From assembly GCA_017432285.1 (NCBI GenBank), contig JAFRJM010000016.1, positions 40,443 through 104,442 on the forward strand: 64,000 nt of DNA. The letters are read 5' to 3'. How positions within the stretch are numbered: position 1 is the stretch's first letter; the number at the start of each line of letters is the position of its first letter. The position numbers were made by a program, and so were the translations under genes. A model generated the notes under the pieces. It searched no databases. It was not told where the DNA came from and saw only the letters and a list, made by a program, of their open reading frames with translations. This stretch comes from Oscillospiraceae bacterium. GTDB lineage: Bacteria > Bacillota > Clostridia > Oscillospirales > Ruminococcaceae. This document shows, piece by piece, positions 35,755 through 43,702 of the stretch.

Positions 35755-36609
35755 ATGTATAGGATAGCTTCGAAGAAGAGTCTGAATCCCACTGTGACAC
35801 AGATGGAGATAGAAGCTCCTCTCGTAGCAAAAAAGGCAAGACCCGGGCAGTTCATCATCCTGAGAGTAAACGATGACAGTGAGAGGATCCCTCTTACCGT
35901 TGCAGGCACTGATGCTGGAAAAGGAACTGTCAAGATAATCTTTCAGGTAGTTGGAGCAACAACGGAAAAGCTCAACCATAAGATGGAAGGGGAGTATATA
36001 CAGGACTTTGTAGGTCCCCTGGGTACTGCAACTCAAACTGATGGAATAAAGAAAGTATGTATAATCGGCGGCGGTGTTGGATGCGCGATCGCTATGCCGC
36101 TTGCACAGGAATTCCACAGGATAGGAACTGAAGTAACGAGTATTATCGGCTTCAGGAACAAAGATCTGCTGATCCTTGAAGAAGAGTTTAAAGAATGTTC
36201 TGATGAACTTATAGTCATGACAGATGACGGTTCTTACAGCAGAAAAGGGAATGTCACTGTACCTCTCAATGAGATGCTTGAAGAAGGCAGACAGTTCGAT
36301 ATGATCATGGCAATCGGACCGCTCATCATGATGAAATTTGTCGTGGCTACAGCCAGACCGTTTGGAGTACCTGTTACAGTTTCAATGAATCCTATCATGA
36401 TAGACGGGACTGGAATGTGCGGGTGCTGCCGGCTGAGCCTGAATCAGGATGGTAAGAGGATCACTAAATTTGCCTGTGTGGATGGTCCGGACTTCAACGG
36501 ATATGAAGTGGATTTTGACGAAGCGATGACCAGAGGAAGAATGTACACTGTTTTCGAAAGAAAAGCATACGAAGAAACTTGCAATCTTTTCAAGGCAAAG
36601 GAGACTTAA
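35755..36609 (+). CDS. nfnA: NADH-dependent ferredoxin:NADP+ oxidoreductase, NfnA-type subunit
   Basis: A 284-residue FAD- and [2Fe-2S]-containing subunit (sulfide dehydrogenase/PyrK-like fold). The FAD domain begins MYRIASKKSLNPT, with PGQFIILRV and RIPLTVAGTD. The NAD domain has CIIGGGVGCAIAMPLA. The iron-sulfur cysteines are in DGTGMCGCCRLS and KFACVDGPDF. It is followed one base later by the NfnB-type subunit. Together they bifurcate electrons, reducing two NADP+ with one NADH and reduced ferredoxin. A TATAAT box at 35702-35707 probably belongs to its promoter, though no -35 is clear. Confidence 0.9.
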   Translation: MYRIASKKSLNPTVTQMEIEAPLVAKKARPGQFIILRVNDDSERIPLTVAGTDAGKGTVKIIFQVVGATTEKLNHKMEGEYIQDFVGPLGTATQTDGIKKVCIIGGGVGCAIAMPLAQEFHRIGTEVTSIIGFRNKDLLILEEEFKECSDELIVMTDDGSYSRKGNVTVPLNEMLEEGRQFDMIMAIGPLIMMKFVVATARPFGVPVTVSMNPIMIDGTGMCGCCRLSLNQDGKRITKFACVDGPDFNGYEVDFDEAMTRGRMYTVFERKAYEETCNLFKAKET

Positions 36610-36610
36610 T

Positions 36611-38017
36611 ATGGCAATACAGCAGAAAAAGCATGGAATGCCAAGCCAGCTCCCGGAAGAAAGAACTAACAATTTTCAGGAAGTAGCTTTAGGGTACTCA
36701 GAAGAGATTGCTTTGGAAGAAGCTCAACGCTGTCTGAACTGCAAAAATCGCCCGTGTGTTCAGGGATGTCCCGTGAACATTCAGATTCCTGATTTTATCG
36801 CAAAAATAAGAGAAAGGGATTATGAAGGCGCTTATGAGATAATATCCAGGTCATCTTCACTGCCCGCGGTGTGCGGGCGTGTATGTCCACAGGAATCGCA
36901 GTGTGAGGGTAAGTGTACTATGGGCATCAAATTTGAGCCTGTAGGAATAGGACGACTGGAGCGGTTCGTAGCAGACAGACATAATGAGTGTTCGGAAACT
37001 GAACCTGAGATTCCTGAATTCAATGGGCACAGAGTAGCAATTATCGGATCGGGTCCCTCGGGACTGACATGTGCCGGAGATCTGGCCAAGAAGGGATATA
37101 AAGTCACTGTTTTTGAAGCGCTCCATATAGCAGGAGGCGTGCTGGTCTATGGGATCCCCGAGTTTCGTCTTCCGAAGTCGATCGTTGCTAAAGAAATAGA
37201 TATTTTAAAGAGTCTCGGAGTAGATATAGAGACTAATGTGGTCATCGGAAAAACACTGACTATAGATGAACTGTTTGAAATGGGATATGAAGCGGCGTTC
37301 ATCGGGTCAGGTGCAGGGCTTCCAAACTTCATGGGGATCCCCGGAGAGAATCTTAATGGTGTATATTCTGCAAATGAATTTCTCACCAGGATCAATCTGA
37401 TGAAGGCATATCAGAAAGATGCAGATACTCCGATCATGAAGGGCGGAAAGGTCGCTGTAGTTGGCGGCGGCAATGTCGCTATGGATGCGGCACGAACAGC
37501 ACTGAGGCTTGGAGCGGAGAAAGTATACATCGTTTACCGCAGGTCCATGACTGAGCTTCCTGCAAGAAAAGAAGAAGTGGAGCATGCTCAGGAAGAAGGA
37601 ATAGAATTCAGGCTTCTCTGTAACCCAATAGAGATACTGGGGTATAAGAACGAAGAAGACCCAAGAGATCCCAAGAATGGATTTGTTTCGGGGATCCGCT
37701 GTATCAGGATGGAACTTGGTGAGCCGGATGAAAGAGGACGCAGAAGACCTGTTGAAATAGAAGGCAGTGAGTTTGAGCTTGAAGTTACAGCCGTTATCAT
37801 GGCGATCGGAACATCACCCAATCCATTGATAGAAAACACAACAGAAGGCCTTGAAGTCAATAGAAAGGGCGGCATAATCGTGAATGAGGACGGCCTCACA
37901 TCACGTAAGGCAGTGTTTGCAGGGGGAGATGCAGTGACCGGATCTGCGACAGTTATCTCTGCTATGGGGGCTGGTAAGTTAGCAGCAAAATCAATAGATG
38001 ATTATTTAACCAAATGA
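36611..38017 (+). CDS. nfnB: NfnB-type subunit (glutamate synthase small-subunit family)
   Basis: A 468-residue flavoprotein of the GltD/NfnB family, often annotated as homotetrameric glutamate synthase. The N-terminal part has eight cysteines for two [4Fe-4S] clusters (CLNCKNRPCVQGCP and CGRVCPQESQCEGKC). The FAD fold is GSGPSGLTCAG and the NADP fold VVGGGNVAMDAAR, with a terminal GGDAVTGSATVISAMGAGK. Because it directly follows an NfnA-type gene, ferredoxin-linked transhydrogenation is more likely than glutamate synthesis. No large GltB-type subunit is present. Reduced ferredoxin can come from PFOR encoded 3 kb upstream. Confidence 0.9.
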   Translation: MAIQQKKHGMPSQLPEERTNNFQEVALGYSEEIALEEAQRCLNCKNRPCVQGCPVNIQIPDFIAKIRERDYEGAYEIISRSSSLPAVCGRVCPQESQCEGKCTMGIKFEPVGIGRLERFVADRHNECSETEPEIPEFNGHRVAIIGSGPSGLTCAGDLAKKGYKVTVFEALHIAGGVLVYGIPEFRLPKSIVAKEIDILKSLGVDIETNVVIGKTLTIDELFEMGYEAAFIGSGAGLPNFMGIPGENLNGVYSANEFLTRINLMKAYQKDADTPIMKGGKVAVVGGGNVAMDAARTALRLGAEKVYIVYRRSMTELPARKEEVEHAQEEGIEFRLLCNPIEILGYKNEEDPRDPKNGFVSGIRCIRMELGEPDERGRRRPVEIEGSEFELEVTAVIMAIGTSPNPLIENTTEGLEVNRKGGIIVNEDGLTSRKAVFAGGDAVTGSATVISAMGAGKLAAKSIDDYLTK

Positions 38018-38056
38018 TAGATGGAGGGAATCGCAGTATCTGCGATAAAAAGACAA

Positions 38057-39322
38057 ATGAGAGTAGTCGTAGTTGGAAGCGGAGGAAGAGAGCACACTAT
38101 CATAAAGAAGATCCGTGAGAATCCGGAAGTGACAGAAGTGTTTGCTTTGCCAGGAAATGGCGGTATAGCAATGGATGCGATCTGCGTTGATATCGGAGCT
38201 AAGGATATCGAAGGGATCGTGAATTTCGCGGTGGAGAACAGACCGGATTATGTCATCGTAGCTCCTGACGATCCGCTGGTGCTAGGATGTGTTGATGCGC
38301 TTGAGAAAAAAGGGTTCCGCTGTTTCGGACCGCGTGCCAATGCCGCAATTATCGAGGGAAGCAAAGTGTTCTCTAAGAACCTCATGAAGAAATACGGCAT
38401 CCCAACAGCTGCATACGAGACGTTTGATGATGCTGACAAAGCACTTGAATATCTTAAAACAGCTCCGATTCCTACTGTAGTCAAAGCAGACGGATTGGCT
38501 TTGGGAAAAGGCGTTATAATTGCCATGACCAGGGAAGAAGCATATGCAGCGGTCAAGGAGATCATGCTTGACAAAGCTTTCGGCGCCAGCGGAAACCAGA
38601 TAGTCATCGAGGAGTTCATGGAAGGCCCTGAAATAACTGTTCTTTCATTTACGGATGGGAAAACTGTTGTACCGATGGTCTCATCAATGGACCATAAAAG
38701 GGCAGGAGACAACGATACCGGTCTTAATACAGGCGGTATGGGCACAATAGCTCCGAATCCGTATTACACAAAAGAGATAGCGGAAGAATGCATGGAGAAG
38801 ATCTTCCGTCCTACGATCGATGCTCTTAATAAAGAAAGCAGGACTTTCAAGGGATGTCTGTATTTCGGACTGATGCTGACAAAGGACGGGCCCAAAGTCG
38901 TTGAGTACAACTCCAGGTTCGGAGATCCTGAGACACAGGTCGTTTTGCCTCTTCTGGAAAGCGATCTCCTGACGATCATGCAGGCAACTACAGACGGAAC
39001 ACTTGCTGAAACTGAAGTGAAGTTCAGGGATGCAAATGCCTGCTGCGTCATAATGGCATCCGAAGGATACCCCGTTTCATATGAGAAGGGGTTCCCTCTG
39101 CTTATTGAAGATGAGGTAAAAGACAGGGTGTTTGTCGCAGGGGCTAAGATACAGGACGGCGTTCTTGTGACGAACGGCGGCCGCGTGGTTGGATGTTCTG
39201 GTGTGGGGGAGACACTGCCTGAAGCTATCAGGAACGCATATGCTGTGGTGGATAAGGTTCATTTTAAAAATGAATATTATCGCCACGATATTGGTGCACG
39301 TGCGCTCAAGGCGTATAAATAA
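38057..39322 (+). CDS. purD: Phosphoribosylamine-glycine ligase
   Basis: GAR synthetase, joining phosphoribosylamine and glycine with ATP in purine synthesis. The ATP-grasp protein has 421 residues from ATG 38057. Motifs are VVGSGGREHTII at the start, GPRANAAIIEGSKVFSK, VKADGLALGKGV, NTGGMGT and VEYNSRFGDPETQ. The start is uncertain. ATG 38057 gives the family N-terminus but has a weak ribosome site, while ATG 38021, 3 bases after the nfnB stop, would add 12 residues. The gene sits alone from other pur genes, in an apparent operon with nfnAB. Confidence 0.92.
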   Translation: MRVVVVGSGGREHTIIKKIRENPEVTEVFALPGNGGIAMDAICVDIGAKDIEGIVNFAVENRPDYVIVAPDDPLVLGCVDALEKKGFRCFGPRANAAIIEGSKVFSKNLMKKYGIPTAAYETFDDADKALEYLKTAPIPTVVKADGLALGKGVIIAMTREEAYAAVKEIMLDKAFGASGNQIVIEEFMEGPEITVLSFTDGKTVVPMVSSMDHKRAGDNDTGLNTGGMGTIAPNPYYTKEIAEECMEKIFRPTIDALNKESRTFKGCLYFGLMLTKDGPKVVEYNSRFGDPETQVVLPLLESDLLTIMQATTDGTLAETEVKFRDANACCVIMASEGYPVSYEKGFPLLIEDEVKDRVFVAGAKIQDGVLVTNGGRVVGCSGVGETLPEAIRNAYAVVDKVHFKNEYYRHDIGARALKAYK

Positions 39323-39331
39323 AAAAACGTT

Positions 39332-39357
39332 AGAGGCATCCTTTGCAGGATGCCTCT
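39332..39357 (+). terminator. Hairpin after purD
   Basis: A perfect ten-pair stem AGAGGCATCC/GGATGCCTCT with loop TTTGCA. The following T-tract is poor (ATACAGTC), so termination may be partial and the nucleoside hydrolase gene may be partly read through. Confidence 0.6.
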
Positions 39358-39388
39358 ATACAGTCATATTAACAAAAAAGAGGGAACT

Positions 39389-40366
39389 ATGAAAAAAGTA
39401 ATTCTGGACTGCGATCCTGGACATGATGATGCTTTTGCAATAATGCTTGCTGCTCAGCATCTTGATCTGCTCGGGGTAACTACTGTAGGAGGAAACGGGT
39501 ATCTGCCAAAAGTCACCAGAAATGCTCTGGTCGTGCTAGAGCAAGTCGGAAGGACGGACATACCTGTGTATCCGGGGCATGCAGGACCTTCCACTCATGA
39601 ATTGGTCACAGCCCCTAATGTCCATGGGGAAAGCGGACTGGACGGTCCGGTGGTCACTGAACCGGTGCGCAAGCCTGAGACAAAGCATGCCGTGGATTTT
39701 ATCGTCGAAACAGTAATGAATACTGACGATGTCACACTTATCGCGACAGGACCGCTCACAAATATTGCTGCTGCGCTGAACAGAGAGCCAAGGATCGCTG
39801 AGAAAGCGGCAGGATTATACATAATGGGCGGAGGCGCCTATGCAGGGAACTGGACACCTGCAGCAGAGTTCAATATCTGGGTAGATGCCGAGGCAGCATA
39901 TAAAGTGTTCCACAGCGGGATAGACCTTCATATGGTGGGAGTAAATCTCACACGGCAATGTCCTGTAGACACGGAGTTTATTGAAGGTCTGCGCAGCATA
40001 GGTGCTCATGCTGCGACATTTAGTGCTGAACTGTGTGATTTCTTCTCTCATGGTGGAGATGCTCACCTTCACGATGCGTGTGCTGTTGCTTGGGTGATAG
40101 ATCCGACTTTAATTGAGTCAGCATATCTGCACGTGGATATAGAATTGACAGGAACTCTGACCAGAGGAATGACAGTAACGGACCTTCGTTTCCTGCAGAC
40201 TGCGAAAAGAGATGTGGATATCGACTTGTCATCGACTGCAAGATGGGATGATCCTCCTGTAGGGAGTCCTTTCCGCGGGCAGGCTCCCAACACACATGTG
40301 GCTATGCGTCTGGATTACGGACGTTTCGTTGATCTTGTCAGGACAACGATGAGAAACTACAGATAA
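39389..40366 (+). CDS. Inosine-uridine-preferring nucleoside hydrolase family protein
   Basis: A 325-residue hydrolase that splits ribonucleosides into base and ribose. The calcium-binding N-terminal signature is complete: DCDPGHDDAFAIMLA (residues 5-19). Later motifs are TTVGGNGYLPKVTRNAL, ATGPLTNIA, MGGGAYAGNWTPAAEFNIWVDAEAA and a late HDACAVAWV. AGAGGG lies before ATG 39389; the ATG at 39350 is inside the upstream hairpin. It is cytoplasmic, with no signal peptide. It fits nucleoside salvage next to purD and may feed ribose to the PfkB kinase upstream, though that link is inference. Confidence 0.93.
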   Translation: MKKVILDCDPGHDDAFAIMLAAQHLDLLGVTTVGGNGYLPKVTRNALVVLEQVGRTDIPVYPGHAGPSTHELVTAPNVHGESGLDGPVVTEPVRKPETKHAVDFIVETVMNTDDVTLIATGPLTNIAAALNREPRIAEKAAGLYIMGGGAYAGNWTPAAEFNIWVDAEAAYKVFHSGIDLHMVGVNLTRQCPVDTEFIEGLRSIGAHAATFSAELCDFFSHGGDAHLHDACAVAWVIDPTLIESAYLHVDIELTGTLTRGMTVTDLRFLQTAKRDVDIDLSSTARWDDPPVGSPFRGQAPNTHVAMRLDYGRFVDLVRTTMRNYR

Positions 40367-40426
40367 TATCGGGTATAATGTTATCAGAACGATTTAAGAT
40401 ATATGCGATTCAGAAGGAGAGGAAAG

Positions 40427-41614
40427 ATGATCTACAATGATTTTAATGGACTGAAACTGTCTCGCCTTGGATTCGGATGCATGCGTTTCGCTCTGGATCC
40501 TGCGACCGGCGAGATAGATCAGGACAAGGTCAATGCAATGTTTGAGCTTGCATACAACAGCGGCGTAAACTACTACGATACCGCATATCCTTATCTTGAC
40601 GGGAAATCCGAGAATGCAATGGCTGAAGCACTCAGCAGGTATCCGAGAGACAGTTACTACATAGCGGACAAGTTTCCCGGGCATTCGCTCCCGGGACCGA
40701 TAGACAATATTGCGCTGTTCAACATCTCTCTGGAAAGATGCAGGACAGACTATTTTGATTTCTATCTGCTTCACAATGTCACTGAGTGGTCGGTAAAGAT
40801 CTATGAAAGTGAAGAATATCATATTATTCCTGATGTCCTGAAAATGAAGGAAGAAGGAAAGATCAGACACCTTGGTTTCTCGTTCCATGGAGGCCCGGAC
40901 CTTCTCGATGAGCTCCTCACAAAATACGAGGGAGTATTCGAGTTCGTTCAGATTCAGTGCAACTATCTTGACTGGACACTGCAGGATGCAAAAAGAAAAT
41001 ATGACATCATCACCAAGCACGGCCTCGGAGTATGGGTCATGGAGCCATGCAGGGGAGGCAAACTGGCTAACCTGCCGGAAGAGTTCTCCAACAGACTGAA
41101 GGAGTTTAATCCGGATGCAAGTGATGCCTCATATGCTTTCCGTTTTCTGCAGGGTCTGCCGAATATCAGGATGATCCTTTCCGGAATGAACGAAGTGTTC
41201 CAGGTTGAAGATAACCTCAACACTTTCAAGGAATATGTGCCGTTGACTGATGCTGAAAGAGATACATTGTTTGAGATAGCGGAAGGAATGAAGAGAGGTG
41301 TTCCGTGTACAGGATGCCGGTATTGCTGTGCAGGATGTCCCATGGAACTCAATATCCCGTATCTGCTTGAGTGCTATAACGATTATAAATTCAGCACTTC
41401 TCTGACAGCCTCAATGCGCATAGATGGACTGGATCCTGATAAGAGACCTTCAAATTGCATTGGATGCGGTCAATGCGCGCATGCGTGCCCACAGGGAATA
41501 GACGTCCCTGCTGCTCTCGCTGAACTCAGCGACCTGTACGCTAATGGACCGACATGGGCTCAGGCAGCAAAAGGCAGGCATGAATCAATAAAGAAAGACT
41601 TGGGTATGGAATAG
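40427..41614 (+). CDS. Aldo/keto reductase fused to a two-[4Fe-4S] ferredoxin domain
   Basis: A 395-residue protein. Residues 1-275 form an aldo/keto reductase barrel (LSRLGFGCMR, YYDTAYPYLDGKSE with the catalytic Tyr, HNVTEWSVK, RHLGFSFHG). Its C-terminus has two ferredoxin-like cysteine sets (CTGCRYCCAGCP and CIGCGQCAHACPQGIDVP). This fusion type is common in clostridia. It probably takes electrons from ferredoxin or passes them to it while reducing a carbonyl compound. AAGGAGAGG lies before ATG 40427, and a TATAAT at 40374 may be its -10. It is a single gene ending at a bidirectional terminator. Confidence 0.9.
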   Translation: MIYNDFNGLKLSRLGFGCMRFALDPATGEIDQDKVNAMFELAYNSGVNYYDTAYPYLDGKSENAMAEALSRYPRDSYYIADKFPGHSLPGPIDNIALFNISLERCRTDYFDFYLLHNVTEWSVKIYESEEYHIIPDVLKMKEEGKIRHLGFSFHGGPDLLDELLTKYEGVFEFVQIQCNYLDWTLQDAKRKYDIITKHGLGVWVMEPCRGGKLANLPEEFSNRLKEFNPDASDASYAFRFLQGLPNIRMILSGMNEVFQVEDNLNTFKEYVPLTDAERDTLFEIAEGMKRGVPCTGCRYCCAGCPMELNIPYLLECYNDYKFSTSLTASMRIDGLDPDKRPSNCIGCGQCAHACPQGIDVPAALAELSDLYANGPTWAQAAKGRHESIKKDLGME

Positions 41615-41637
41615 ACGTAGAACTTATAACAGAAAAA

Positions 41638-41671
41638 CAGAGCCTCGTGAAATCACTTTCACAAGGCTCTG
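41638..41671. terminator. Bidirectional terminator after the aldo/keto reductase
   Basis: CAGAGCCT(C)GTGAAA pairs with TTTCAC(A)AGGCTCTG around TCAC. The minus strand continues TTTTTCTG and the plus strand TTTATAT. It separates convergent genes. Confidence 0.85.
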
Positions 41672-41686
41672 TTTATATGCAGTTTA

Positions 41687-43615
41687 TTATTTTGTATCTT
41701 CCGGAAGTAAGGAATCACGGTATATTCCCAGAGCTCTCACGGTCTCTCTGGACTCCTGCGTCAGCATTTCATAGGACGGAATGATTCCGTCAACATTGTC
41801 ACAGAGCCAGTCCATCTGTACCAGCTCAATCGGAGAAAGATCTCTGCTTCCATCATTCCTCATTGTTTCGGCTTGGTCGATGATCTTTGTCTGGAAAGGA
41901 GATATTGTCTTGTCTGCGATTCCTTTAGCTAGTATCTTGCCTAAAGTCAGGACACCGTCCGGCAAAGAGTCGCTGAGGCGGATCTTTATGGCGCCGCTGT
42001 CCATGCCCCACCAGTAGTTGATAGCTTTGGTATCCGGTTGGTTCTTCCAGCTTCCGTCTATTATGCTTTGGACTATTTTCTCATACATGATCCCCCAGTC
42101 CCAGTATGGCGTGGCGAGATTGACATATGAACCGTCCTTGATCAGATAAGTTCCTAGATCCAGATCGGACACAGAACAGCCGGGGCTGAAAGCTTCTCTG
42201 TTGGAGATGACATCTATGCCTTCCCGGAGCAGTGTTTCAGTAGGATTACCTGGAAGGCATGACCATACAAGGGATATCCTTGCTCTTGGGTTCGTCAGTC
42301 TTAAGCCCAAAGCGAAAGCGTTGATGCTCGCAAACGTGCCATAAATAGGATATCTGGCCACATAACCTATCCTGTCATTCTGGGCTACAGCTCCCGCGAT
42401 AGCTCCGGAAACATATTTTGCTTCATGTATGCGGCTGTAATACATGCGCACGCCTGAATAGGGAAGGAACAAGGCACAGTTCAGCACACGGACTTCCGGA
42501 TGCATCACCGAGGCTCGTCTGCATGCGTTTATCATAGAAACGGTCGTAGCGAAAATGACATCACAACCATCATCTATCGCTTGTTTTATGGTCTCGTCGT
42601 AGTTGCCGCTCTCGCAGTAATAGGAAGCAGTTGTAACTGATTCACCTAAACTGTTTTCCAGTGAGATGCGTCCCTCATTATGTGCTGCAGCCCATGGGCT
42701 TACAGCAGGGCGGTCAGCAAAGATAAAGCCGACATGCGGGTGAGGGTCTTTAACTGCGTGGATTATTTTAGTAATGATAGTCTTCTCTTTTTCTTCAGGC
42801 TGCGTACTTATAGATATCGTTTCTGTATCTTTATCAGATGAGTCATCGATCAGCAGAGCACTGATCCTTTTCTGAACGGTTTCTTTTGGAAGAGATGATA
42901 TGTCAGAAAACGGATAGAGTTCAAGCCAGCGCAGAAGGAGAGAGTCATTAGCTTTTATTTCAGAACCTTTCTTCTGGGGTATCGATTTTCTGAAGACTGT
43001 CAGTCCCGATAGGAATCTTCTTCTGTCTTCTTCTGTCCATTTATGTTCCTGATCATGCCACAGAAGAGTCTGAAGCTTGGCATAGTCATTAAGCTCGGGC
43101 AGCTCTATTTCATACAGATTGGAACGCTCGAAGAACCACAGAAATGCATAATAGCGCTGTATTTCTGGGTCATACGAGGCAACCGGGATGTATCTGGTCA
43201 CTACGGCAGGAACAGTTGGGGCTTCGAAACTAAGCAGCACACTGGCTCTTTTGTTGCCCTCAACGACATAAAATTTCCCAAGATACTCTATAACGGAAAT
43301 GGCATCTCTGATTCCTTCTTCAAGATGCGAATCGCAGAGGGAGATCCATTTGGCGGCGAATTCTGTATCCTGATCAAGGAGAGGCATAAAGTTTCCCGCG
43401 AGGGCAGCTGCTCTGGAAGCGGTTTTTGTTCCCACGATCCTGTTGGCGGGTATCTGCAGCACACCCAGATTTTTCTGACCAAAGATATCCGCTTCAGATA
43501 CGATGTCATCCAGAACGGCAGGATATGGATCTGTGCCTTCAGACACGGCGGCCTGGTAATACTTTTGCCCGAGTTTAAGGGCAGCCAAATATTGTGCGAC
43601 AGCTTCACTACGCAT
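41687..43615 (-). CDS. Cytosolic ParB-like domain fused to BMP-family ligand-binding domain
   Basis: A 642-residue protein with no signal peptide or lipobox. Residues about 80-160 resemble a ParB/sulfiredoxin-type domain (YLGKFYVVEGNKRASVL near residue 112). Residues about 295-580 resemble basic membrane protein/Med ligand-binding domains, usually extracellular lipoproteins for nucleosides (VGFIFADRP, CDVIFATTVSMINACRR, SGAIAGAVAQNDRIGYVA, then YWDWGIMYEK). The ligand-binding domain in the cytosol suggests a sensor or regulator, perhaps of nucleosides. It lies 87 bases after the pyrophosphatase gene on the same strand and may be cotranscribed. Similar long BMP proteins occur in clostridia, usually annotated only as substrate-binding proteins. 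Confidence 0.75.
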   Translation of the reverse strand: MRSEAVAQYLAALKLGQKYYQAAVSEGTDPYPAVLDDIVSEADIFGQKNLGVLQIPANRIVGTKTASRAAALAGNFMPLLDQDTEFAAKWISLCDSHLEEGIRDAISVIEYLGKFYVVEGNKRASVLLSFEAPTVPAVVTRYIPVASYDPEIQRYYAFLWFFERSNLYEIELPELNDYAKLQTLLWHDQEHKWTEEDRRRFLSGLTVFRKSIPQKKGSEIKANDSLLLRWLELYPFSDISSLPKETVQKRISALLIDDSSDKDTETISISTQPEEKEKTIITKIIHAVKDPHPHVGFIFADRPAVSPWAAAHNEGRISLENSLGESVTTASYYCESGNYDETIKQAIDDGCDVIFATTVSMINACRRASVMHPEVRVLNCALFLPYSGVRMYYSRIHEAKYVSGAIAGAVAQNDRIGYVARYPIYGTFASINAFALGLRLTNPRARISLVWSCLPGNPTETLLREGIDVISNREAFSPGCSVSDLDLGTYLIKDGSYVNLATPYWDWGIMYEKIVQSIIDGSWKNQPDTKAINYWWGMDSGAIKIRLSDSLPDGVLTLGKILAKGIADKTISPFQTKIIDQAETMRNDGSRDLSPIELVQMDWLCDNVDGIIPSYEMLTQESRETVRALGIYRDSLLPEDTK

Positions 43616-43702
43616 AAGATTTACCCTCCTTAAACAGTCTCAACAGTCAGATACAAAAACAACGTCACCAAAGCAACGCCGTTTTTGCAAATAAATAATG
43701 TG

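Noticed and set aside
36611-38017. Glutamate synthase small subunit for ammonia assimilation
   Set aside because: The family is right, but the gene follows an nfnA-type subunit by one base and no large glutamate synthase gene is present. NfnB is the better call.
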